Source: Actinomadura flavalba DSM 45200 (lineage in GTDB: Bacteria; Actinomycetota; Actinomycetes; Streptosporangiales; Streptosporangiaceae). From it: DNA of 64,000 nt. The translations under genes and the position numbers were made by a program. The DNA lies in the NCBI RefSeq assembly GCF_000374305.1, contig NZ_KB894095.1, positions 434,001-498,000 on the forward strand, read 5' to 3'. A model generated the notes under the pieces. It was not told the origin of the DNA. It was given only the letters and a program-made list of their open reading frames with translations, and made no database searches. Shown one piece after another: positions 27,370 to 35,510 of the stretch (position 1 is the stretch's first letter; each line of letters starts with the position of its first letter).

Positions 27370-27864
27370 TTATGGGTGTGCGACCGGTTGCCATTCTGCG
27401 TCCAGATCGGCACACTCCACAAAAATCATTCCGCCGGTCAGCTTGAGCTCATGAGAGCAGCCCACAGACGTGGGCAGAATCTCATCGAGCTGAACATCTC
27501 CAAGCCTTCGACTCTCCGGCCAGACGCGCACCGATTTTGGCAAATCGAGAATCTCGGTCTCAAACCGAATCACGTCTCGATAGCGAATGGAAAGGTCTGC
27601 ATCATGCTTCCACTTGCTACCTTTGAACACGACGATAACCTCGACTTGAGCACTACCAGCCTCACGGATGACAACTTCTCCGACTCGCAGGTCCTTCACG
27701 CAACGAAGGCTGGCGAAGTCGTAGTGCCCAGGATCGCCCGCGAAGGTACGGGCCCCCACCGGGAGGCGCGACGAGAGTTGCGGTAGCTCCGCGAGATACG
27801 GGCCTGGATCGAGCAGCACCGGGGCCCCGGGCTCGTCTGACTGCACTACGCTCGCATACCTCAT
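27370..27864 (-). CDS. Unrecognised protein, possible orphan immunity-type protein
   Basis: The protein has 164 residues and clearly lower GC than the surrounding chromosome. It looks protein-like: mixed alpha/beta composition, with strands such as QVEVIVVFKGSKW, RYRDVIRFETEILDL and LKLTGGMIFVECADLDAEW. I do not recognise a family. Size, composition and company (CPCC protein and other small orphan genes) resemble immunity genes of polymorphic toxin systems, but no toxin is present. GTG 27870 is an alternative start two codons upstream. It is followed by a strong terminator and lies 45 bases after the next gene of the same strand. Confidence 0.55.
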   Translation of the reverse strand: MRYASVVQSDEPGAPVLLDPGPYLAELPQLSSRLPVGARTFAGDPGHYDFASLRCVKDLRVGEVVIREAGSAQVEVIVVFKGSKWKHDADLSIRYRDVIRFETEILDLPKSVRVWPESRRLGDVQLDEILPTSVGCSHELKLTGGMIFVECADLDAEWQPVAHP

Positions 27865-27909
27865 GTGCACCCACTTGATCCAATCATCGGGCGCTTCCAG
27901 CTGTCGCCC

Positions 27910-28200
27910 TTAATCTCGTCCCCCGGGGGCCGACTGCCCCACCTTGCGCATCTGGTCAACAGCAATCCCTTTAAGCATCTCCGGCAACTTTTCCATAAAA
28001 GCCGACAGATCGTATTGAATGCCGAGATTCCAGTCGGCGAGCCCGAACCCAGAAAATTGAAACCTCAGCCCACTTCCAGCCAATACTCTACAGGCGCTTA
28101 CCACCGAGATCTGGTAATCGTCCTGGCCATCCGAGGCACCCATCAATCCAAGGTGCGGAACGCTGAAAGCAGAGCGATCGAGAAAGCACTGGAACGACAC
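27910..28200 (-). CDS. Unrecognised 96-residue protein of the low-GC island
   Basis: GTG 28200 has GGAGG six bases upstream, supporting the start. The product begins MSFQCFLDRSAFSVPHLGLM and continues with alternating strands (QISVVSACRVL, LRFQFSGFGLADWN) and one helix (LSAFMEKLPEMLKGIA). No known motif, signal peptide or membrane segment is seen. It precedes the 164-residue gene on the same strand, so both probably share a transcript. Confidence 0.5.
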   Translation of the reverse strand: MSFQCFLDRSAFSVPHLGLMGASDGQDDYQISVVSACRVLAGSGLRFQFSGFGLADWNLGIQYDLSAFMEKLPEMLKGIAVDQMRKVGQSAPGGRD

Positions 28201-28302
28201 TGAGATCCTCCACGTGGACGGCCGCCCTAGTGTCCTCCTCGCATGAGTGTATACACCCGCCCTGCCACTGATGGGGCCAGACCGACAGCACTCACGGCCG
28301 CG

Positions 28303-28537
28303 CTAACTCTCCAGGCGCTGCATGAACCCTTCGGGTCCACCTGCATCCATGATGCTTTCCAAGCATTCCATCATCGCAGTCAACCTGCCCCGGGGAACGA
28401 TCACGAGATCGGCGCACTGGAAATATGCCCATCTCCGCGTCAATATTGTCCACGGTTTCCGGGTCATCCTCAGCACCCAGCATGAAGAGCGCACTGAACT
28501 GCCGGTTCTCCACACGGTGGAGAGAATCACTGGCCAT
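28303..28537 (-). pseudogene. Frameshifted small gene of the low-GC island
   Basis: From ATG 28537 one frame reads MASDSLHRVENRQFSALFML and on to an acidic stretch ending DAEMGIF. At about 28427 good protein sequence continues only in another frame (QCADLVIVPRGRLTAMMECL, then ESIMDAGGPEGFMQRLES and stop at 28303). Joined, they give about 77 sensible residues. Either the gene is inactivated by a single-base change in a TTTCC run, or the base call is wrong. The family is not recognised. Confidence 0.55.
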
Positions 28538-28564
28538 GGTTTCATCCGGCTTCGCGAGATCCGC

Positions 28565-28598
28565 CCCCTCCGGTGACGACCCGTTCCCGGGCCGCTGA
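28565..28598 (+). pseudogene. Possible 3'-end fragment of flavin monooxygenase gene
   Basis: The last 30 or so bases up to and including a TGA resemble the end of the intact gene at 30578-30611 (CCCGGGCCGCTGA shared exactly, about 28 of 33 positions overall). It has the same orientation as the fragment at 27099. The match is short, so this is tentative. Confidence 0.35.
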
Positions 28599-28634
28599 AT
28601 TGACCACCGATGACGAACTGAGGGCGGAAGCGCG

Positions 28635-29018
28635 CTACGGCCGCCCTGCCCGCCGCCAGAAGGTCGGCCTCCACCAATACAGGCGCGTCCGGTCCGTCGG
28701 CCAGTCAGCGTCCGAGGTCCCTGGCTGCTCGAAACCATCAACCGACGGATCTATCGCCCTGAATCCTAGATCCATCGAAATCGACGGCGCAGGTGGTCGA
28801 GTCTTGTTGTGCGAAGACATCGTGCAGGCTCCGGTGGACTCGAAACAAGCTTGAGCTGCTACCAGTGAAACGCCGTTTGGTCCGCTCGGGTGGTCTGGCC
28901 AGCGCAACTGCGCGAGGTCGTCCTCCCAAGCGCAGATCGGGCAGACCGCGTACGAGCCCGGGGGGCTGTCATGCGCGAGGTATCCGCAGCATGGGCAGGG
29001 GAACATCTTTGTGGGCAT
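28635..29018 (-). CDS. CPCC-family cysteine-rich protein
   Basis: The protein has 127 residues. The N-terminus MPTKMFPCPCCGYLAHDSPP contains the CPCCG motif and is followed by a second CPIC pair in AVCPICAWEDD, giving a probable zinc knuckle. The C-terminal YWWRPTFWRRAG is also typical of the longer CPCC proteins. The family is small, common in actinomycetes, often found near toxin or immunity genes, and has no proven function. GC content is below that of the neighbours. ATG 29006 is an alternative start; no strong ribosome binding site is seen for either. Confidence 0.8.
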   Translation of the reverse strand: MPTKMFPCPCCGYLAHDSPPGSYAVCPICAWEDDLAQLRWPDHPSGPNGVSLVAAQACFESTGACTMSSHNKTRPPAPSISMDLGFRAIDPSVDGFEQPGTSDADWPTDRTRLYWWRPTFWRRAGRP

Positions 29019-29420
29019 CAAGGTATCATCGCACCCGTTTGGCGGGTGAAGTACGCTGATCAGCCCTGAAATAGATCATCATTCCGTTCTCCCCAGCACT
29101 GGCACCGGTCCTTGGCGCAAGCAATAGAAGGCGTCGACAGGTGCGCACCGGCCCGTCGCGATCTTCACGCGTCAACGACTGGATGATCATTTTCCCTCGC
29201 TGGCTTGGCTACGCGGGACATCGCCTGAACTTCACCGCGCCCCCTTCAAGAGCACTACTGATTGCGTCCGGCATCGGTGGCTGGTCATCGCGATCGTGAT
29301 CCCGCTTCAGCGTCGGGGCGACACGTTCGTGACGCGCGCCACATCACGGCTCGGGGTGCGTCCGGGTTTGGGGTGGGGCTCGAAGAGGCTTGTGGATGGT
29401 CTGTTCAGGGAGGGTGCGAC
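29019..29420. other. Intergenic stretch between the island and the monooxygenase
   Basis: About 400 bases without a supportable gene. Base composition rises from island-like to chromosome-like across it. The right end holds the ribosome binding site GGGAGGG for the monooxygenase. Confidence 0.4.
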
Positions 29421-30611
29421 GTGCCGAACGTGTTGGTCTCGGGGGCCAGTGTCGCGGGGCCGGCGCTGGCCTACTGGCTTGGGCGGGGTGGCTGGGACGT
29501 CACCGTCGTCGAGCGATTCGAGCGGCTGCGCGACGGTGGGCAGAACGTCGACGTGCGCGGCGCCGGGCGGGAGGTCGTCCGGCGGATGGGACTGGAGGAC
29601 GCGGCGTTGGCCGCCGGGACCGGCGAGACCGGGACCGAGATCGTCGACGACTCCGGCCGGTCCCTGGCGTACGCGCCCCAGGGCGGCGGCGACTCGGACG
29701 GCTGGACCGCCGACATGGAGATCCTGCGGGGCGAACTGTCCCGGCTGCTCCACGACCGCTCCGCCGAACACGCCCGCTACGTCTTCGGGGACGAGATCAC
29801 CGCGCTAGACGACCGGGACGGCGGCGTGGACGTGACCTTCCGCGGCGGCGGCCAGGAGCGTTTCGACGTCGTCGTGCTCGCCGAGGGCCTGTCGTCGCGC
29901 ACCCGCGACCTGGTGTTCCCCGGCGTCCGGCCCCGGCATCTCGGGCTCTGCATGGCCTACCTGACGATCCCCCGCACGTCCGCCGACAACGACCGCTGGC
30001 GCTGGTACCAGGCCGGCGCGGGCCGCACCGCGACACTGCGCCCCGACAACACCGGGACGATCCGCGCCACGCTGTCATTCCTCACCGACGCGCGCGGCCT
30101 GGAGGACCTCACCCCGTCCGACCAGGCCCACGTCCTGCGCCGCACCTTCCACGACGCGGCCTGGGAGGTCCCCCGCGTCCTGGACGCCCTGGACACCGCG
30201 CCGTTCTACTTCGAGTCCACCGGGCAGGTCCGCCTCCCGGCCTGGAGCAGGGGCCGCATCGCCCTCCTGGGCGACGCCGCCTACTGCGCCTCGCCCCTCA
30301 GCGGCATGGGCACCACCCTGGCCCTGACGGGCGCCTACGTCCTGGCCGGGCAACTCACCACGAACCCCCACGCCGCCGCCTTCGCCCACTACGAGCGCGT
30401 CATGCGCCCCTACGTGGTGAAGGCCCAGCACCTCCCGCCGGGCACTCCCCGCCTGGCCCACCCCCGCACGCCCCTCGGCGTCCGCTCCCTCCGCACCGCG
30501 GCGAAACTCGCGACCTCACCCCCGGCCCGCACCCTGACCCGCCTCACCCGCCGCGTCCCCGCCCCGGCGGAGAAGTTCACCCTCCCCGACCACCCGTCCC
30601 CGGGCCGCTGA
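29421..30611 (+). CDS. FAD-dependent monooxygenase (PHBH/TetX-like)
   Basis: The protein has 396 residues; GTG 29421 follows GGGAGGG. VLVSGASVAGPALAYWLGR is the FAD-binding Rossmann motif (with Ser-Gly-Ala in place of the first Gly), VVVLAEGLSSRTRD corresponds to the DG motif region, and GRIALLGDAAYCASPLSGMG is the GD motif contacting the flavin ribityl chain. It should hydroxylate a small hydrophobic or aromatic substrate using NAD(P)H and oxygen. Fragments of a second copy lie upstream at 27099 and possibly 28565. It ends six bases from the convergent beta-lactamase-fold gene. Confidence 0.85.
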   Translation: MPNVLVSGASVAGPALAYWLGRGGWDVTVVERFERLRDGGQNVDVRGAGREVVRRMGLEDAALAAGTGETGTEIVDDSGRSLAYAPQGGGDSDGWTADMEILRGELSRLLHDRSAEHARYVFGDEITALDDRDGGVDVTFRGGGQERFDVVVLAEGLSSRTRDLVFPGVRPRHLGLCMAYLTIPRTSADNDRWRWYQAGAGRTATLRPDNTGTIRATLSFLTDARGLEDLTPSDQAHVLRRTFHDAAWEVPRVLDALDTAPFYFESTGQVRLPAWSRGRIALLGDAAYCASPLSGMGTTLALTGAYVLAGQLTTNPHAAAFAHYERVMRPYVVKAQHLPPGTPRLAHPRTPLGVRSLRTAAKLATSPPARTLTRLTRRVPAPAEKFTLPDHPSPGR

Positions 30612-30617
30612 GCGCGG

Positions 30618-31826
30618 TTACGGGTGGGGTGGGAGGGTGCCGCAGAGGGATTGGGTGGTGTGGGCGCCGGTGGCGTTGTCCAGGGGGTGCGGGACGGGGG
30701 AGCCGTCGCCGTCGAGTTGCTGGTGGCCCGCCGTGTTGACGGTGACGGCGGACTGGCGGGTGGCGTCGGAGGTGGAGAGGACGCGGGTGGTGGTGCCGAG
30801 GGGGGTGCCGGTGTGGCCCCAGAAGGTGCCGCAGGGGAGCTGCGCCAGCGCCAGGCCCAGGCCGTACTCGGGGCGGGTCGGGTCGTCGGGGGCCGGGACG
30901 GGGACGGTGCGGCGCATCTCGGCGAGGGTCGCGGGGCCGAGCAGGCGGCCGGTGAACAGGGCCCGGTAGAACGTCGTCAGGTCGTCCATGGTGGAGATCA
31001 GGGCGCCCGCGGTGCCGAGGTAGGACATGTCGTAGCGGCTGTAGTCGCGGGGCGGGTCGGCCTGGCCGTGCAGGTGCTCGTACATGCGGGGGTGCGGGCC
31101 GTCGATGCCGGGGCCGTCGGGGAACGTCGTCGCGGTGAGGCCCGCCGCGCGGATGACGTCGCGCGTGATGACGGCTTCGGCGGTCTCGCCGGTGACGGCC
31201 GCCAGGAGGCGTCCGGCCAGGATGTAGTTCGTGCGGGAGAAGGCGTACTTCTCGCCGGGCGCGCCGGTGGCGGGCTCCGCGAGGCCCCACGCGATCAGCC
31301 GGGACGGGGCGAGCGCGCGGGTGCGTCCGGCGTCGAAGCTCGCCGGGTTCCAGTCGGAGCGGGACGGGAACGCGCGGGGCAGGTAGTCGCCGAGGCCGCT
31401 GGTGTGCTGGAGGAGCATCCGGACGGTGATCTGCCGCCCGCGCGGACCCGGCACGTCCGCCGGGATGTACCGGGCGATCGGGGCGTCCAGGTCGATCCGG
31501 CCGCGCTGGGCCTGCTGGAGGACGGCCGTCGCCGTGAACGTCATCGTGACCTCACCGACGCGCTGGCGCTGGTCGGAGCGGGCCGGACGGCCGGTGTCGG
31601 TGTCGGCGGCGCCCGCCGCGCCGCGCCAGACGCGGTCGCCGTCGCGGGCGACGGCGGCCAGGCCGGGGCCGCCCGCGGCGTGCGCGGCGTCCAGGGTGGC
31701 CTGGAGCAGGGCGGGGTTCATCGCGCGGGCCGCCTGCATCGGCGGCGCCACCTCGGCGCGGGCGGAGCCGGGGATCAGCAGCGCGACGGCGGTCAGCGCG
31801 ACCGCCCACCGGCGACGCATCGCCAC
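30618..31826 (-). CDS. Secreted beta-lactamase/DD-peptidase-fold protein with altered catalytic motifs
   Basis: The protein has 402 residues with a signal peptide (VALTAVALLIPGSARA). Fold signatures of the class C beta-lactamase/serine-hydrolase family are clear: TFTATAVLQQAQRGRIDLD, MLLQHTSGLGDY, TNYILAG, and GHTGTPLG near the end. However, the SxxK motif expected before TFTATAV reads E92-V-T-M95, and the YxN motif before TNYILAG reads F196-S-R198. Nucleophile Ser, general-base Lys and Tyr are therefore all missing. It is likely a non-catalytic binding protein. GTG 31826 has GGAGG five bases upstream; ATG 31820 is an alternative. Confidence 0.82.
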   Translation of the reverse strand: MAMRRRWAVALTAVALLIPGSARAEVAPPMQAARAMNPALLQATLDAAHAAGGPGLAAVARDGDRVWRGAAGAADTDTGRPARSDQRQRVGEVTMTFTATAVLQQAQRGRIDLDAPIARYIPADVPGPRGRQITVRMLLQHTSGLGDYLPRAFPSRSDWNPASFDAGRTRALAPSRLIAWGLAEPATGAPGEKYAFSRTNYILAGRLLAAVTGETAEAVITRDVIRAAGLTATTFPDGPGIDGPHPRMYEHLHGQADPPRDYSRYDMSYLGTAGALISTMDDLTTFYRALFTGRLLGPATLAEMRRTVPVPAPDDPTRPEYGLGLALAQLPCGTFWGHTGTPLGTTTRVLSTSDATRQSAVTVNTAGHQQLDGDGSPVPHPLDNATGAHTTQSLCGTLPPHP

Positions 31827-31927
31827 CGCCCCCTCCCCGCAGCGGCCCGCGCGGACGGCGCGGGCTCAGCCCTACGATTCTGCCCGCTCCGCCCGTAAGG
31901 CGGGGGTAAACACGGGGGTAACACCGC

Positions 31928-34900
31928 TCACTCCGGTGTGACGACGAGCAGCAGGTCCCCCGCCTGCACGCGGGTGCCGTCCGCGACGACGGTACGGGTG
32001 ACGGTCCCGGCGACGGGGGTGGTGATCGCGGCCTCCATCTTCATCGCCTCGATCGTCGCGACGGTGTCCCCCGCCGCGACCGTGGCGCCCTTCTCGGCCC
32101 GCAGCGTCACCGACCCGTCGAACGGCGCGGGGATCTGCCCGGGTTCGTCGGTGTCGGCGCGCTCGACGGGCGCGGCGTCCGCGACGACGGACCGGTCCCG
32201 GACCGAGAGCGTGCGGGACTGCCCGTTGACCATGCAGATCACCTGCCGGACGCCCGCCTCGTCCACGTCCCCGACGGCCTCCAGTTCGGCCAGGACGCGC
32301 ACGCCGGGCTCCAGGTCGATCGCGACTTCGTCGCCGGTGCGCAGCCCGTAGAGGAACGCGCACGTCGGAAGGACGGAGATGTCCCCGTAGGCGGCGCGGG
32401 ACTCGGCGTACTCCTTGGCCGGTCCGGGGAACAGCAGCCTGTCGAGCGTGGCGCGGACGTCGGCGCCGGCGAGCGCCTTCTCCTCGGCGCCGCTCAGCTC
32501 GGCCCGGACGGGCCGGGGCGTGCGCGTGCCGAGCGCGCGGGACCGGAACGGCTCGGGCCAGCCGCCGGGCGGGTCGCCCAGCTCGCCGCCGAGGAACCCG
32601 ATCACGCTGTCGGGAATGTCGTACGCGCCGGGGTTCGCGGCGAAGTCCTCGGGATCGGCCCCGGCCGCGACGAGGTGGAGCGCGAGGTCTCCGACGACCT
32701 TGCTGGACGGCGTCACCTTCACCAGCCGCCCCAGCATCCGGTCCGCGGCGGCATAAAGCCGCTCAATCTCCTCGAACCGGTCACCGAGCCCGAGCGCGAC
32801 GGCCTGCTGTCGCAGGTTGGAGAGCTGCCCGCCGGGAATCTCGTGCTCGTAGACGCGCCCGGTCGGGGACGGCAGCCCCATCTCGAACGGCGCGTACAGC
32901 TTCCGGACGGCCTCCCAGTACGGCTCCATCGCGGTGAGCGCGCCGAGGTCGAGCCCGGTGGCGCGGTCGGTGAAGTCGGTGTGCGCGACGATCGCCTGGA
33001 GCGGCGGCTGCGACGTCGTGCCCGACAGCGGCGCGGCGGCGCCGTCCACCGCGTCCACGCCCGCGTCGATCGCGGCGAGGTAGGTGGCGAGCTGGCCCCC
33101 GGCGGTGTCGTGGGTGTGCAGGTGGACGGGCAGGTCGAACCGCTCGCGCAGCGCGGTGACGAGCGTGCGCGCGGCGGGCGCCCGCAGCAGGCCCGCCATG
33201 TCCTTGACGCACAGCACGTGCACACCGGCCCGGACGAGTTCGTCCGCGAGCCGCAGGTAGTAGTCGAGCGTGTAGAGCGGTTCGGCGGGGTCGGACAGGT
33301 CGCCGGTGTAGCAGAGCGTGCCCTCGGCGACGGCGTGCGTCTCCAGGACGGCGTCGATCGCGGGCCGCATCCGGCCGACGTCGTTGAGCGCGTCGAAGAT
33401 CCGGAAGATGTCCACGCCGGTCGCGGCGGCCTCGCGGACGAACGCCCGCGCGACCGCGTCGGGGTAGGGCGTGTACCCGACGGTGTTCCGGCCGCGCAGC
33501 AGCATCTGGAGGTTCAGGTTCGGCGCGGCCTCGCGGATCGCGGCGAGCCGGTCCCACGGCGACTCGCCCAGGAACCGGAGCGCGACGTCGTAGGTGGCGC
33601 CGCCCCACGCCTCCAGCGACAGGAACTGCGGGCTCGTCCGCGCGAGGTGCGGCGCGGCGGCGGCGAGGTCGAACGTCCGCACCCGCGTCGCCAACAGCGA
33701 CTGGTGCGCGTCGCGGAACGTGGTGTCGGTGACGGCCAGCGCCGTCTGCGCGCGCAGTTCGGCGGCGAACGCGGCCGGGCCGAGCCGCAGCAGCCGGTCC
33801 CGCGACCCCTCGGGCAGCGGCGCCTCGGCGTCCAGCGCGGGCAGCTTGGTCGCCGGGTCGAGCGTCGTCGGGGCCTCGCCGTGCGGCTTGTTGACGGTGA
33901 CGTCCGCGAGGTACCGGACGAGCCGCGTCGCCCGGTCGCCGCTGGACCGCGCCGTGAGCAGCCCGGGATGGTCCGCGATGTACGACGTCGTCACGCCCCC
34001 GGCGCGGAAGTCCGGTTCGTCGAGCAGCGCCAGCAGGAACGGGATGTTGCTCGCCACGCCCCGGATGCGGAACTCCGCGACGGCCCGCGCCGACCGGCGG
34101 ACGGCGTCCTCGAACGTCCGCCCCCGCGTCGTCAGCTTGACCAGCAGCGAGTCGAAGTGCGGCGACACCTCGGCTCCGGCGTACGCGGTGCCGGTGTCGA
34201 GCCGGACGCCCGCGCCGCCCGGCGACCGGTACGCGGAGATCTTGCCGACGTCGGGACGGAAGCCGTTCGCGGGGTCCTCGGTGGTGATCCGGCACTGCAC
34301 GGCGAACCCGGCGACGGTCACCTCGTCCTGCGCGATGCCGAGGTCGGCCAGGGTCTCGCCGCCCGCGACGCGGAGCTGGCTCTGCACGAGGTCGACGCCG
34401 GTGACCTCCTCGGTGACCGTGTGCTCGACCTGGATGCGGGGGTTCATCTCGATGAAGACGTGCTCGCCGCGCTCGTCCAGCAGGAACTCGACGGTCCCGG
34501 CGTTGACGTAGCCGATCTCGCGGGCGAACGCGACGGCGTCCGCGCACAGCCGCTCGGTGACGGCCGGGTCCAGGTTCGGCGCGGGCGCGATCTCCACGAC
34601 CTTCTGATGGCGGCGCTGCACCGAGCAGTCGCGTTCGCGCAGGTGGACGACGCCGCCGGACCCGTCCGCGAGAATCTGCACCTCGATGTGCCGGGGCCGC
34701 TCGACGGCCTGCTCCAGGAAGACGGTCTCGTCGCCGAACGCGCTGGCGGCCTCGCGGCGGGCCGTCGCGACGGCCTCGACCAGGTCCTCGCGGCGTTCGA
34801 CGCGGCGCAGCCCGCGTCCGCCGCCGCCCGCCGCCGCCTTGACGAACAGCGGGAACCCGACCTCGTCGGCCGCCGCCAGTTCCTCCCCCGGCTCGGGCGT

Positions 34901-35305
34901 CAGCGACCGCAGCACCGGGATGCCCGCGCGGCGCGCCGCCGCGACCGCCTCGATCTTGTTGCCCGCGAGGTTGAGGACGCGGGCGGGCGGCCCGACGAAC
35001 GTGAGTCCCGCCGCCGCGCACGCCTCGGCCAGTTCCGGACTCTCCGACAGGAACCCGTAGCCGGGGTAGACGGCGTCGGCGCCGACGCGCAGCGCCGTCG
35101 CGACGATGCCGTCCACGTCGAGGTAGGCGCGGACGGGGTGCCCGTGCTCACCGATCTCGTACGCCTCGTCGGCCTTCTGCCGGTGCAGCGACAGCCGGTC
35201 CTCGTAGGCGTAGACGGCGACGCTGGAGATGCCCAGCTCATAGGCGGCCCGGAAGGCGCGGACCGCGATCTCCCCGCGGTTGGCGACCAGCAGCTTGGTG
35301 ATCAC
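31928..35305 (-). CDS. pyc: Pyruvate carboxylase
   Basis: The protein has 1125 residues, the normal full length. It has the biotin carboxylase domain at 1-450 (KLLVANRGEIAVRAFRAAYE, VKAAAGGGGRGLRRV, EMNPRIQVEHTVTEEV), the carboxyltransferase at about 520-800 (TDTTFRDAHQSLLATRVRT, LCVKDMAGLL), and the C-terminal biotinyl domain with EAMKMEA, biotin-accepting Lys1089. It converts pyruvate, bicarbonate and ATP to oxaloacetate, refilling the citric acid cycle. GTG 35305 has GAGGAG six bases upstream. It is divergent from the AAA gene with about 205 bases between. Confidence 0.96.
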   Translation of the reverse strand: MITKLLVANRGEIAVRAFRAAYELGISSVAVYAYEDRLSLHRQKADEAYEIGEHGHPVRAYLDVDGIVATALRVGADAVYPGYGFLSESPELAEACAAAGLTFVGPPARVLNLAGNKIEAVAAARRAGIPVLRSLTPEPGEELAAADEVGFPLFVKAAAGGGGRGLRRVERREDLVEAVATARREAASAFGDETVFLEQAVERPRHIEVQILADGSGGVVHLRERDCSVQRRHQKVVEIAPAPNLDPAVTERLCADAVAFAREIGYVNAGTVEFLLDERGEHVFIEMNPRIQVEHTVTEEVTGVDLVQSQLRVAGGETLADLGIAQDEVTVAGFAVQCRITTEDPANGFRPDVGKISAYRSPGGAGVRLDTGTAYAGAEVSPHFDSLLVKLTTRGRTFEDAVRRSARAVAEFRIRGVASNIPFLLALLDEPDFRAGGVTTSYIADHPGLLTARSSGDRATRLVRYLADVTVNKPHGEAPTTLDPATKLPALDAEAPLPEGSRDRLLRLGPAAFAAELRAQTALAVTDTTFRDAHQSLLATRVRTFDLAAAAPHLARTSPQFLSLEAWGGATYDVALRFLGESPWDRLAAIREAAPNLNLQMLLRGRNTVGYTPYPDAVARAFVREAAATGVDIFRIFDALNDVGRMRPAIDAVLETHAVAEGTLCYTGDLSDPAEPLYTLDYYLRLADELVRAGVHVLCVKDMAGLLRAPAARTLVTALRERFDLPVHLHTHDTAGGQLATYLAAIDAGVDAVDGAAAPLSGTTSQPPLQAIVAHTDFTDRATGLDLGALTAMEPYWEAVRKLYAPFEMGLPSPTGRVYEHEIPGGQLSNLRQQAVALGLGDRFEEIERLYAAADRMLGRLVKVTPSSKVVGDLALHLVAAGADPEDFAANPGAYDIPDSVIGFLGGELGDPPGGWPEPFRSRALGTRTPRPVRAELSGAEEKALAGADVRATLDRLLFPGPAKEYAESRAAYGDISVLPTCAFLYGLRTGDEVAIDLEPGVRVLAELEAVGDVDEAGVRQVICMVNGQSRTLSVRDRSVVADAAPVERADTDEPGQIPAPFDGSVTLRAEKGATVAAGDTVATIEAMKMEAAITTPVAGTVTRTVVADGTRVQAGDLLLVVTPE

Positions 35306-35510
35306 GACGTGCTCCTCGGAGTATCGGGTCCGGGAGCCGCGCACGACGGCCCGCCGGGCTCGGCGTCGAGCGGCTCCCCACCCTACGCGGAACCGATCTT
35401 CCGGTCATGGGGTGGTCCGCCCGCAAATCGGGACGCCGCGCTCGGAACGAGCACCTACGCTGTCTGCGCGACGGTGCGGTGCCGGCGCCGAGAATCAGGG
35501 GGATCGACGC

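Noticed and set aside
28573..28854. Plus-strand 93-codon frame in the island
   Set aside because: It is antisense to the CPCC gene over most of its length and lacks a ribosome binding site and family resemblance.
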